In this document: one piece after another, positions 11,514-22,700 of the stretch | How positions within the stretch are numbered: position 1 is the stretch's first letter | How the letters are laid out: each line of letters starts with the position of its first letter | Assembly (NCBI GenBank): GCA_033297075.1 | Contig: MU858052.1 | Coordinates: forward strand, 62,001 to 126,000 | DNA length: 64,000 nucleotides | From: Rhypophila decipiens | Taxonomy: Eukaryota; Ascomycota; Sordariomycetes; Sordariales; Naviculisporaceae | Reading direction: 5' to 3' | Notes under the pieces: model-generated | Seen by the model: the letters and a program-made list of their open reading frames with translations, nothing else | Databases searched by the model: none | What the model was told of the DNA's origin: nothing | Translations under genes and position numbers: made by a program

Positions 11514-11664
11514 TGGATGCACCCGGGATCGAACCGAGGACCGTTCACAATGAAGTTGTTCCACAATAATATTTCCCACAGTAAAGATGTTCCAAATTAT
11601 TCCCTTCTTTGGGAAGAGGAGAAGTCCTTGCAAAGCGAAAATCATACCACTAGACCATGCACCC
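11514..11664 (-). tRNA. tRNA-Ala(UGC) with a 79-base intron
   Basis: Acceptor GGGTGCA/TGCATCC plus discriminator A, anticodon stem TTCGC/GTGAA (one G-U pair), T stem CTCGG/CCGGG. Anticodon TGC at 11632-11630. G3 pairs with U70, the alanine identity pair. The exons total 72 bases and are identical to the copy at 59870-60004, but the long intron after position 37 is quite different apart from its last bases (TTCATT). Confidence 0.92.
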
Positions 11665-12000
11665 ATCCGTGTTCTCTGAGTCGATGCTTTGAGTTCCGGA
11701 AGCGCTGGTTATATGTGGGAATGGCTTGGGGCTTGGATGGGTTTATTTAGCTTCATATTGGCATAAAGTTTAAACTCGCGGCAGCCAGGAAAGGGGCTAA
11801 CGGAGCTGGCATGTGCCTTCCAACCACACCCAAGAAAGTTTGATCGAGGCTGGTGGGCTTCTGTTAATGCTACCAGGTATGTCAATGTCTAAAAAGAAAG
11901 GAATATATATCTTGACTGGTATTTATGTAGGTATGGTTAGTGAAGGTTTATAAAAGGAAAAAACACCCTTGACAGGGACTTCTAGGTACAAAGGTAGGTA
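11665..12000. other. Spacer between tRNA and MITE-like element
   Basis: A/T-rich DNA with several short TAGGTA/GGTAGG motifs near 11925-12000, some of which may belong to a decayed outer arm of the adjacent element (weak similarity from about 11971). No gene seen. Confidence 0.45.
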
Positions 12001-12226
12001 TATAAATAGGCCCCTAATATACAGGCACCCAGTCTTCTTATATAGAGGCACTACTCTTGTTGGAATAAATGCCTTGACTAGCTGGAATAAATGCCTTAAT
12101 TGGCTGGGATAGAGGCCTTAACTACCTGGTAGTTAGAATAAATATCTTGAGAAATTGAATTTACAGGATTAGACTGGTGCCTGTATATGAGAGTAGTGGT
12201 GCCTGAATATTAGGCGCCTATAAATA
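12001..12226. mobile_element. MITE-like element with terminal inverted repeats and 22-base internal repeats
   Basis: The left arm 12001-12029 and the reverse complement of 12198-12226 match at 24 of 29 positions (core AGGC-CCTAATAT-CAGGCACC). Inside, a unit of about 22 bases (TGGAATAAATGCCTTGACTA type) recurs at 12061, 12083, 12105 (degenerate) and 12134. Weaker arm similarity continues outward to about 11971 and 12252. No coding capacity, so it is non-autonomous. The right end lies 15-35 bases from the stop codon of the phosphate transporter, so it forms that gene's 3' UTR. No target-site duplication was identified with confidence. Confidence 0.65.
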
Positions 12227-12260
12227 GTTGCCCATAAAGTTTCTTGACACAAAGAAAGCA

Positions 12261-15052
12261 TCACTTCAACAAACTCCCAACATCCTGAAGTCGTATCGTA
12301 TTATCCATCGATCCCCCGCTGCCACTCCCACTGGGCCCCCTCTGATGCTGCGACAGATCTACCCTCCCCCAGCCAGCGCCCCAGCCAGGTAACACGCCCA
12401 TGCCCATACTCGCTGTGCCCGGTGTCATGGGTGCTTCGTCGTCATCGTCGATTCCGTCCTGGTCGGCCTTGACTTTACTCCTGCTCCGATGCTTGTTCTT
12501 ACTCGTAGTACTTGTACTCCCAGGCCCCGAAGTCTGATCTTCGGCAAAATATGACCTCGGAGGAGTCAGACCCATCATCCTCCCGACTGTCTGGACTGCT
12601 TTGCCAGCTCCATGTTTTCTCTCCTGCTGTTGTTGTTGGTGCTGCCTTTGTTGCTGGGCAGTGATCTCGGGGCTGGTCATGATTCCCACCCTTGGACTTC
12701 TGCCACTGTTACCATAGCTGTTTCCATACCCATGATTACCCGGCCATGACTGATTACCCCCGCCCTGGCGATTATAAAAGAACCCAGCTGGCTGTCCGCC
12801 TATTTTGAAGGGGTTCCATTCTGAATTCCACCATTTTTTGTATCCCCTTTCCGTCAGTTTCCCTCCTCCATTGCCGTTGGTACTACCTCCACCGCCCGGC
12901 GGGAAGGCAGGACTCATCCCACTCCTGAAAGTAGACGGCGACCGTGTTATACTCGCCTCTCCAGCCAACTCCTCAAGTGTAATCCCCTTCGTCTCTGGAA
13001 CAAGCAAACTAACCAGCATGCCTAGAAACATAAACAGGGCGAAAATCTGCATAAGCCGATCAAGCCAGGGGTGTTGATGCAGACTGCATTCTTTTCCTGC
13101 CGAGGTGCCAGCCGTTGCTGTGGCAGTGTCATTCTCGCACTTGGTCGTATCGTTGGACAGTAATGGAATAGATATGACTTGTGCCAAGATGGCACCAACC
13201 TTGCCCATTGCTGCCGAAATCCCATGGCCGGTTGATCGATATCGTGTTGGGAAACATTCACCTGGTATTATAAATGTTGTTGTGTTGGGACCCCAGTTGA
13301 AGAAGAATTGGGCGATTATGTAGAGTGCCAAAAGGGAAGACGGGTTCGAGATGGAGGACCCGCCAAAACCCAGGATTAGGAAGAGGATGGTGAGGATTAT
13401 GAAGCTCGTTGTTTGGATGGGTTTCCGCCCGAGGGTGTCGATTGTCAGGATCGAGGTCCAGTAGCCTGGTAAGCTGCCTGCGCAGGCGAGGATTATCATG
13501 CCCACGGCGTTGTTGTAGAGGGTGTGGTAGAGTGTTGGGCCGTGCGAGTAGCCGATTGAGGAGAGGACGATTGTGTTGTTTAGGCCGAGGCCGTAAAATG
13601 CTAGGTCCTTTTTGCATGTTAGTAGTACGATGGGGAGATGGGAAATGGGGGCAGGCTTACAAGAAAGAACCAAGAAAAGGTTGTCCCAATGAGGATCCTC
13701 AGGTTTCTTGGTTGACGAAAGTAGGCAAATACATCTCGCCATGATGCTGAAGGAATGGTGAGGCGAGTTGAACTCCCACTCTGCTGTCCCTTGAGAAGCA
13801 TCTTGGCCTGGCGGACGGGATCAACCACGCCCCCAGGCCGACTCGTCACGTAGGCTTTGATATCCGCGTCTGCCTTCTCGACATCCTGCGCCACGTCAAA
13901 TGTATATCTGGGGGTCTCGGGTATCGTGATGCGGTAGTAGAGGGCGAAACAGGCCGGCAAGGCGCCGAAGCCGACGATGATTCGCCATGCGCGGTCGGCG
14001 GCCATCTGGCAGGGGAGGTCGCATTTTGAAGGGTCGGTGATGGGGAGGAAAGACTCTTTGAAGGCGACTGTCACTACTAGGGCGACTACTGCTGACAAGA
14101 GCTGGCCGATTCCTTGCATGGAAAAGACGGCTGCCATCATTGCGCCGCGCCAGCGGGTTGGTGCGAATCTGGATCCGGCATGTGAGCTGGTGACTGGAGG
14201 TGTGATGATTGCGAGCAAGCATGGGCTGTACTCACTCGGACGTGATGACGCTCGAAAGGGGGTAATCTCCTCCTATACCGACGCCCTAGAATGGGAGAGT
14301 CAGTCGATATGAAGCCCCGGGAAGAAAAGGGGAAACAAACCATCATCACTCTCCAAAAAACAAGCACTCCCGTAGACCCGCCACCCAACCCAACACTCTG
14401 CCCAGCAAGGGCACACCCCAGCGTCGACACAACAATAACCCCCAGCTCAATGCCGTACATCCTCCTCCGCCCAAAGACATCAGCCAACCACCCAAAGACG
14501 ACCTGCCCGATGACGATGCCCGCCGAGGTACTACTCTTGAGTGCTGTATTAACTGGGCCGGGCAAGGTCCCTCCATGTCCTTCCCCTGTTGCGCCTGGCG
14601 AAGTTGGTGACGACCAGAAGACGAGGCCCAGAAATGTGGTGATCAGGTTGATTGCAAAGATGGAGTACGAGTCTAGGAAGAAGCCTGTTCCTGCTACTAG
14701 GACGGCGCGGACATCTTTTGAACGAAGGGCTGTTAGTATTGAAATGGGACCAGGAACATGTCAGAAGGTTGTAAGCAAGAGCAAATACATACGGTATAGC
14801 CCAAATGGAACACGATCAATGTCTGAGAGGGCCAGTCGCCGCCTGAGATTCGGGTCGGATATGTGAGAGTAGTCGTTTGCTACATGTATGCTCAGGCTCG
14901 TCAGTATTCACATGTAGTCTTTGCACCGAGTCTATGCCAGAAGTAGACTCACCAAAGTTGTGAAAGGCATTGTTCCCTCCCGACGTCAGCGCGTGAGGGC
15001 TCTGGCCCGCCGGCGCGTTGACGGGTATGCTTGGTTCCGGTAGCATGTCCAT
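12261..15052 (-). CDS. Phosphate:H+ symporter, PHO84 type (MFS, PHS family), with long C-terminal tail
   Basis: Six exons: 15052-14953, 14879-14793, 14729-14341, 14285-14236, 14168-13661 and 13607-12261. All have GT..AG introns and the phases agree, giving 826 residues. It is a plasma-membrane importer of inorganic phosphate driven by protons. Evidence: twelve hydrophobic segments, the MFS loop GWLADVFGRRR (142-152), the PHS signature GGDYPLSSVITSE (197-209), the second-half loop IDTLGRKP, and the ending PETKGITLEELAGEAS near 597. Yeast Pho84 ends near there (587 residues). This protein has about 230 more: Gly/Asn-rich, Gln-rich (QQQRQHQQQQQ), Ser/Lys-basic and DDDDE acidic stretches, presumably cytosolic and disordered. 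ATG 15052 is the only start in the first exon frame. CACGTG boxes upstream suggest NUC-1/PHO4 control. Substrate is inferred from family. Confidence 0.88.
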
Positions 15053-15666
15053 AGTGTCAAAGTACGGTGAAGCTGGCCAGCGGCCTACCCCTTGGGTCAA
15101 TGATGATTGTTAATATCCTTTCCAGGCAGGCTGCGGTACCAAATTGGCAGCGAATCCCAGCCAGGTCTTGTTCAGTCTGCTGAACCCAGACAGGCTGTCA
15201 GCGAGACACCGCCATTGTGTCCGTGGTGGGTTCGTAATTATCGATATGACAAGTTGACGACACGACAGTCAGAAGCGGTTGAGTCTGTGCCTCTTGGGCT
15301 AGATGGTGTGAGGTGAAGCAATGGTGCTGGAAACAAACAAAAGGCCCGGGGATATTTTCTCAAGTAAGCCTGGTCGGTCTGTCTTGAGGTTTGCCGAGTC
15401 AAGTCACAATAGAAAGAACCATCATCTCCCAAATGGCAGCCTGGCCCCGAGATATATCATCTCCAAGGCTCACCCAGCAAGTAGGTAGCCGTCTAACCCA
15501 AAATGCCGGGTTGGGTTTCACGAATTGACCCTTGCAAGGCCCGTCTCGATGTCACGGCCTACCCAAGTGTCCAATGAGTTTAGTGCAGTGCATGACGATA
15601 TTGATGGAGCTGACACAAAAGTGTCCAATCGAGTACTTGTTCTTCTTCGAATTTGAGGTACGTATG

Positions 15667-15672
15667 CACGTG
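15667..15672. promoter_or_regulatory. CACGTG box, candidate NUC-1/PHO4 site
   Basis: A palindromic CACGTG about 615 bases upstream of the phosphate transporter ATG. NUC-1 of Neurospora and Pho4 of yeast bind this hexamer at phosphate-repressible genes. A second copy lies at 16772. The hexamer also occurs elsewhere in the window, so the assignment is tentative. Confidence 0.35.
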
Positions 15673-16295
15673 TTTTGCTCCCTCCCCTGCTATGAAGCGC
15701 GAGAAACCGTGATGGGCCGAGGGTGAGGTAACACTCTGGACGGGATATGAGCAACGGCATTAAGAAAGAATTGCTTTTTTTTCTTTTGTGATTCTCGTCA
15801 CCTCCTTCTTTCCCCTCCACTTACCTCACTCATCATGTCTTCAATATGCCTTTTGACGAGAAGAAGAGATCACATCGTGTCGTCTTGTCCCGCTGCCAAT
15901 GTCTTGCTTGACCACATATCAGATAGACAAGCTCACACCAGAGAAACAAGCCAACATTCTGGATCAAGCATCGACAAGAGGTTCAAGCTTTTGCCAGCCT
16001 GCATCTTGATCTTCGGTGACGGAGCTGACATGGTGTGTTGTGTGGTGTGTGGGGGCTTGAAGCTGCTTGATACAACCTCCTTATGAGCCTCGTTTTGAGC
16101 CAATCAAGATTCCGAATCGCGGCACGTTCCGAATCTCGCTCACTTCAACCGCTATGCCGCCGGGTCACCAATCTGTACTTTTCTTTTGTTGAAAGTCGGA
16201 AATGTCTCTTCATTGACTGTTCATTGAACTGCCAATGACTCCAGTCTGGGCGTTGCTTATTTGTTTCGTGAGTTCTCTTTGCAAGCACGCGAGTT

Positions 16296-16357
16296 CTTGG
16301 TGATCCGTATACCTCTCTTTAGTTCAACGTTGACACATGCAGACACGGATCACCAAG
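16296..16357. repeat. 13-base perfect inverted repeat, 36-base loop
   Basis: CTTGGTGATCCGT (16296-16308) and ACGGATCACCAAG (16345-16357) are exact reverse complements, and each is followed by a further ATAC. It could form a cruciform or be a binding site; it is not within a recognised gene. Confidence 0.75.
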
Positions 16358-16910
16358 TATACGGGCACAACTCACCTTAGAACACGCGGCAGGAGTGGGA
16401 CAGCCAAGACTGGGCTAGCCGGCGCTTGAACCAGGTGTCATCGTTGGGGAACACAAGCAACAAGGCCCGGGCCGCATCGCTTTCCAGCACCACCTCCAAC
16501 CAAGTCGACGACAAGTCAGGGGCTCCATAAGATACTTTAGCATTTACTTTAGCATTCTGGCCCCCACAGAAAGGTGGACGAGATTATGGTCACCGTGGCA
16601 CAAGGCGGGCTGCAAGGTGCTGCGTCGGATCGTCAACGCACCAGAACGGCGGGTTTGGCTAGTCGTGCTAACAATCTAGAATCGTCAGTCAAATATGTGT
16701 TCGGTGTCCAGATTCAGCGAGTTGTGTGGTTGCCAGCCCAGTGGCTCGTTTTATCACGCTGGAATCAGAAGCACGTGGGAAACTGATGCCAAATGTCGAC
16801 CCCTGAAAAGCAACCCTATCGTGAGTGAATCCAATGAATTGATTGGCTGTCTATCACCATCCCGCAACAATATCAACAACCAAAAGAAAACCTCTATCCC
16901 AATATTCCCC

Positions 16911-18504
16911 CTACCACGCCGTGATATCGTCCACTTCAGCCTCACCAAAAGTGCTGCTCTTGGTCACTTGTCCGACAGAGCTCTCCTCCACATGCCCGTT
17001 GGTGTCCTTGTTCATGATGTCCGGCAACACCCCGCGCAAGAATTCCAGAATGTATCGGTTGACTTGTTCAAACTGCAGCAAAAAGGCGTCGTGGCCCTCG
17101 GGGCTGTCTATCCTCTCCAGCCGCGCATTTTTGATGTGTTCTGCCAGCTCCTCTTGTTCCGCAAAGGTGAACAGGCCGTCGCTCTCAATACCGAGCACCA
17201 GTGTAGGCTGCTCAATTAGACTCAGCGCTTCGGCAATCGTCTCAGCACGGCCTCGGCTGACATCGTGAGTGTCCAGCTTCCGCGTCATGGCAATGTAACA
17301 GTTACTGTCGAACCTCTTGACGAATTTGGACCCCTGGTAGCGGAGATACGACTGGGCCGAGAAGTAGGTCGAACCAGGTGGCATCACATCACCTCCTGTC
17401 AAGCTCGCTTTTTGTGGCCCATGAAACTGAGGGTCGGCGCTCTCGGGCTCTGCGGTCTCCTTGGCACTCCCGTTGTTGATGTTGTTGCTACTGCTTGTAC
17501 GAGACAAGGGCTCTCTCTTCCATTTATGGCCATCATTGTGGATGTGGAAATGCGCTTCTTCGGGCGTTGTCGGCGTCCGCTGCTCCCGAATAATCTGGCG
17601 CCGGGATGGATCGGGAATATTCCGTCCAAATCGGGCCTCGAACGAGTTGCGACTGCGGTAGGTCAAGAGCGCCGACATGCGCGCCGCTCCAAGACCGGTC
17701 GATGGTGGGTCTTCGAATGTGTAGTATCCATCGTCGTACTTGGGGTCGGCGTATATGGACTGTCGCTGTGCTTCACCCCAGCTTATCCCCCATGCGCTGT
17801 GTCTGCTCGAGGTGGCGATTGGCACAACACAACGAACGTAATCTTTGCCGAAATATGCCCATTCCAGAACAAACATGCCTCCCAGAGATCCTCCTATGAC
17901 AGCTGCGACTTGTTTGACGCCCAGGTCGTCGAGGAGGAGCTTGTGCAGTCTAAAGGAAACAAGGTTAGAGTATGTTGGCTTGCATGGACCCAGATCGAAT
18001 TCATCTCGTACCTAACGTCATCCCTGATCGTGGTCAAGGGAAACTCAGGACCATAGCGCCCCTTGCTCGGGTCTCCTTCTTTGGCAGTAACCGGACTGGC
18101 GGTGCCGTAGGGGCTGCCCAGACTGTTTGCGCATACGACGAAGAAGCGAGAAGTGTCAAAGGCTCGCCCAGGGCCGCCGAGGAGAGGACCCCACCAGTCG
18201 CTCACATCGGCGCTGCCCGTCAAGGCATGGCAGATCACCATGGCATTGTCGCCATTGGGAGAGAGCGTGCCCCGGGTCGTGTATGCTACGGGCACATTCT
18301 GGAGCGTCACACCGGATTCGAGGGTAAACGAGGGGATTATGGCGAATTGCTGGTCGGGAATGAGAGCCGCGAACGGATTCTCTGGCTGCGACTGGGTTCT
18401 TTCTTGGACGTATTCAGCCACCGTTTTTGTCATATAACACACGCAAGAAGTAGCACGTCGACTGAGGGCATTGGGGATAATAACTGACCGTATTGCGAAG
18501 GCAT
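16911..18504 (-). CDS. met2: Homoserine O-acetyltransferase (MET2)
   Basis: Preferred model: exons 18504-18489, 18402-18012 and 17949-16911 (481 residues), starting MPSQY-ERTQSQPENPFAALI. Intron 2 (18011-17950) is clear; intron 1 is less sure, and a start at the ATG 18433 inside the second frame is the alternative. The enzyme acetylates homoserine with acetyl-CoA in methionine/cysteine synthesis. It has the alpha/beta-hydrolase fold of the MetX family: nucleophile Ser157 in GGSLGGM, Asp393 in ESDGLFT, His422 in PEGHDAF, plus the family strings HALTGSADVSDWWGPLLGG and SLGSPYGTASPVT. A low-complexity insert (about residues 270-325: His/Ser/Asn-rich) precedes the return to the core, as in fungal members generally. 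Divergent from THO2 across a 1.2 kb shared upstream region. Confidence 0.93.
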
Positions 18505-19718
18505 GTTGGGAGGCGCTGAAATGTCACGTTGTTGTGCCGATGACCGGTCCTGGGTCAATAAATGGTTCAGGGGGGAGAAAGATGGCCGGGGCAGAGAATA
18601 ACGAGAATTGGAGAATGATGTCAGTGAGATTTCAAGAATGGCGCAAACGACAGTCTTTTAAGAACCCTCTCTAGGTGATATGCTCAGAATTGCGACAATG
18701 ACTCCCTCTGCATCCGGTCCTATCCACAACCTCATTGAGTAATAGGAAATTCGATGTAAGTGGGAGTCAGGGCGGGTCGACGTATCAGAGGACAAGCGTC
18801 GATGGCGCAATCGAGAACGTGCCAAAGCCCGCCCACTGCCCCGAATTGCCGGCCATTTTGCTGTCTGCCGGAACAGAAAGAGTCACCTCACCTCACCCTT
18901 GTCTCTTGCTCACGTAAGCACCGATTGCCGGCGATTGATGTCGACCGTTGAACTTCCAGTTGAGAGTGGTCTGTGCCTTGACGCTAGTCAAAAGCCGATT
19001 TCAGGTGCACTGTGGGGTTCCGGTTCGCCGCCCCACATTCCCCAACTGCCCCCAAAAATACAGGGGCCGGGACAGCCTCAAAGGCCTGCCAGCTGCGGGA
19101 AGGTGAGGCTTTCAGCGAGCGCACAGCGGAGCCAGCACAAGTGGAGCCACAATAGCAAGTGCAGCTGGCACAATGCCTTGCTCTAAACTCTTTTCGACAC
19201 GCGACGCCCAGACCACCACTTGACGGGAAGAGAGAGAGCTCTTTCATGTTTCCACTCACGTCAACCAACTTTGAACAAGTGGTGAACTCCAACAATCGTG
19301 ACGGAACACGCACGACAACACCAACAACCCGAATTTCTCGATTGAATCAACCTCTCATCTCAGCGGCGAGCAGAGATTTCGATTCACAGCCACTCCTTAT
19401 TCTGGTTGTCCCGGTCTTTTTATTTCGTTTGTCACGTCGGTCGGGTCTTTTTACTTGACATCAACCTCCACTTTGCGACGACCGCCTTTGTTTTGCATCG
19501 CCAGCTTTCACCCTTTGCAGACATCATTAAGCTCTCACCTCACGATCAAAAGAGCTGTTGGGACAAAATCCCTTCTTCCCATTAGCCCATATTGACGGGC
19601 CAAAATACTACATCGCGCTTTCGCTTGTCTCAATTATTGCGGGACGCGCAAGCAGCAGACTGCATGCTCACCTCATAGGACCCGACTGTGCGCTCGTCGA
19701 GCCATCTTTGCGAGCACA
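18505..19718. promoter_or_regulatory. Shared upstream region of divergent MET2 and THO2
   Basis: 1.2 kb between two divergent starts. It has C/T-rich stretches and short open frames but no gene. Two copies of ATGGCGCAA (18638 and 18802) resemble one half of the CYS-3/Met4-class palindrome but do not complete it, so no operator is claimed. Confidence 0.5.
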
Positions 19719-22700
19719 ATGCCTCCCAAGAGAAAGCGCAACGACCGCGGCCCCTCGGACGGTGGTTCCTCCAGACCTTCCCCGTATCGTCCCGATTCAC
19801 AGATGGACCGAGACAGAGGTTACGATAACAGTCGGAGTGGTCGCGGAGGTGGTGGTCGAAACCTGCGTCGTGGCCCAGATCGCCGCGACTCACCCAACTC
19901 ATTCGGAGGTGCTCCCCCTCCCCCAGCATCACCGGGCTTAGCTCGGCCCCCTTCATCTTCATCAACGACAAATGCGCCGTCCGCGCCGGCTTCTCAAGTA
20001 CCTGCGCCCACACCCGCAGCTGCGCCGGTCCCATCGCAACCCGAAGTGTTTGAGCCGATGCAATCATGGTATCACTACGAAATAATTACCGAGGATCGCT
20101 TGTCCAGATGGAGCGAAGGGGCGCGCCAGGAAGTCATTGACCACGGCGCACAGTCTCGCGACGACGAAGACTTGACCGAAGTCGCGACCATTTTCCAAGA
20201 AATCATTCACTCTGTTATCGATGGCCGACTTCCGGGCGCTGACGCTGGAAAGGCTGTCAAGGACATCTTGGGACCGGCACCAGAAAATGAAGACCACAGC
20301 AGCCTGGCCTTCGATCCCCACACTCTCTTTCTAGACACCGTCGCGACCTTGGTGGAGGTCGAGGCAGCGCCCTACCGCCCACAACTCACCGAGTTCATGA
20401 TGGCAACCGAGGTTTCGCCAGCACTGATGCGCCAGATTCTCGAACCACAATTGCTCACGTCACTTGGTCTCGTCCGCGAATCTTTCTACAAATACGGTAT
20501 CAGAGTTGCGACTAACCTCCTCTACCGACAATCAAACTATAACTTGTTGCGGGAGGAGACGGAGGGCTACTCCAAACTGGTTACCGAGTTATTTGCAACG
20601 AGCAGCAACGAGCCGCCATCCTACGATTACGTCCAGTCAGCGTTCAACAGGGTTATGAGCCTTATTGGGACTTTCGACATCGGCCCCGGCAGGGTGTTGG
20701 ACGTGACGCTCGATGTTTTTGCTGCCGTTCTGATCAAGCAGTTCAGATTCTTTGTCAAATTCCTCCGTGTGAGCTCATGGTGGCCGCGGAACCTCGCGAA
20801 GCAGAATAACGTCTTCACTGGTGGCCTCCCTGTCTGGGCTCACCTTGGCCATCAGAGCTGGAACACGGAAAAGGACGAGGAGGAAGAGATTGCAAGACAG
20901 CGCCTCGAGCGCGACATTGGATTCTGGGACAGAGCTCGCGAGATCAAGTTGGATGCGTTCTTTGAGCTGGGCGGCCGCCAACTGACTCCAGCTGACGAGC
21001 AGCGTCTGATCAACGGCCTCACCGGCAACGAAAGGTATTCCGACTTTGAGCTGGAGTGGATCAAGATCACCAAGACCCTTCCGCCCAGTGGCAACCGAGA
21101 TGCCGCCCAGATGCTGGGATTCAAATTACGCTTCTATACATCAGAAGCCAGAGATCCCGAAGATGTTCTTCCGGCAAATCTCTTGTATCTTACTGCGTTG
21201 CTCATCAAGATCGGCTTCATCTCTCTTGTCGATCTCTGGGAGCACGTTTGGCCGCTGGACGAGGAGATGGAGAAGGTCCGTGTTGCCAGGATAAAGGAAC
21301 TCGAGGAAGAGGAGCGAAAGAACCGGCCGGGCGGCGCAAGCAATGCACTGATGATGGCCGGAGCACTGCCAGACGACATGCCCCCTCCTTCTGGCTCTCG
21401 CCGTGATGCTGGGGCTACCAAGGCCGACCCCGACTCCAAGATGACCGAGGCTGCCGAGGAAAAGCCCAAACTGCCCACGCCCGACGACCAAAAGGTCTTG
21501 CTTTTAAGGTGTCTCCTCACCATCGGAGCCATCCCAGAAGCCCTCTTTATCATTGGCCGACACGACTGGATTCTGCCGGCATATCCAGACCTCTATCCTC
21601 TGATTCACCGCATCCTTCACCATTCCATCGAGACGGTCCATCAACAAAGCCGACCAGTCGAGTCATCACCCTCGGCATGCCCTCCCAAGAGCCTGCCGCA
21701 TGAAGATCAGTCTGGTGTTCCCAAGGGAAGCGTCAAGCTCGCTGATGCCCCTCCCAAGCGAGCATTGAGGTGGCCGCATGCTGACAACGCGGACACCAAC
21801 GAAGGGACGAGCTATCGCTTCTACTGGGATGAGTGGTCAGACAACGTGCCTGTGTGCCAGACCGTCGATGACCTCTTTACTCTTTGCGACACATTCTTGA
21901 ACCTCTCGGGTGTCCACATTGGTCAGGACCCCGCACTCGTGGCCAAAATCTGCGGCATTGGGATCAAGAGTCTTGCCGAGGATCAGTCAAGCGAGAACAA
22001 GATGCGATGGCTCGAACTGCTGAAGCGTCTTCTTGTTCCTTCTCTCAGTCTTGGAGATCCCAACTCGTCTGTCGTGGATACTGTCTGGCGCCTGCTCGGG
22101 CAATACCCCATCCACGTCCGTTACAACATTTACGCAGAGTGGTACGAGGGCTCGATTTCTCGACTTGAGCCCATCAAGAAGGCCTTTGCAAGAACGCGAC
22201 TGGAAACGCTCAGCACGATGAAGCGCCTGTCGTTGACCAACATTCCTCAGATGGCCAAGACACTCGCCAAGACAGCCTATGCCTCACCCGGAGTCGTCTG
22301 CAAGGTTGCTCTGCTTCAGATCGAGTCCTACAGTAATTTGATTGAAGCATTCGTCGAGTGCGCAAAGTATTTCACCGAGCTGGGCTACGATGTTCTTGTC
22401 TGGTCCGTCTTGAGCTCGTTGGGAGGTCAACAAAGGAGTCGGACGTCGGCAAGCTCAGTCCTGCTCACCAGCCAATGGCTCCAGGCCTTGTCTCGATTTT
22501 CCGGCAAAGTCTTCCAGCGATATTCCAACATGGACCCAACGCCAATTCTGCGCTACGTCAACGACCAGCTGTTGAAAGGCAATTCTACCGACTTGGTCAT
22601 CCTCAAGGAGCTTATTTCGTCCATGGGCGGTGTCGTGTCAGACGTCGACTTTACCGATGCTCAGATCCGTGCCATGACGGGTGGCGAGATCCTCAGGCGG

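Larger units (their letters stand above)
15053..16910. other. Intergenic: phosphate transporter upstream region and MET2 3' flank
   Basis: About 1.9 kb without a recognisable gene. It contains two CACGTG boxes (15667-15672 and 16772-16777) and a 13-base perfect inverted repeat (16296-16357). Runs of T/C near 15775-15825 are typical fungal promoter pyrimidine tracts. Confidence 0.5.

Noticed and set aside
18638..18810. Two ATGGCGCAA motifs between MET2 and THO2 as CYS-3-type sulfur control sites
   Set aside because: The CYS-3 consensus is a full palindrome; both copies break in the second half, so the match is too weak.
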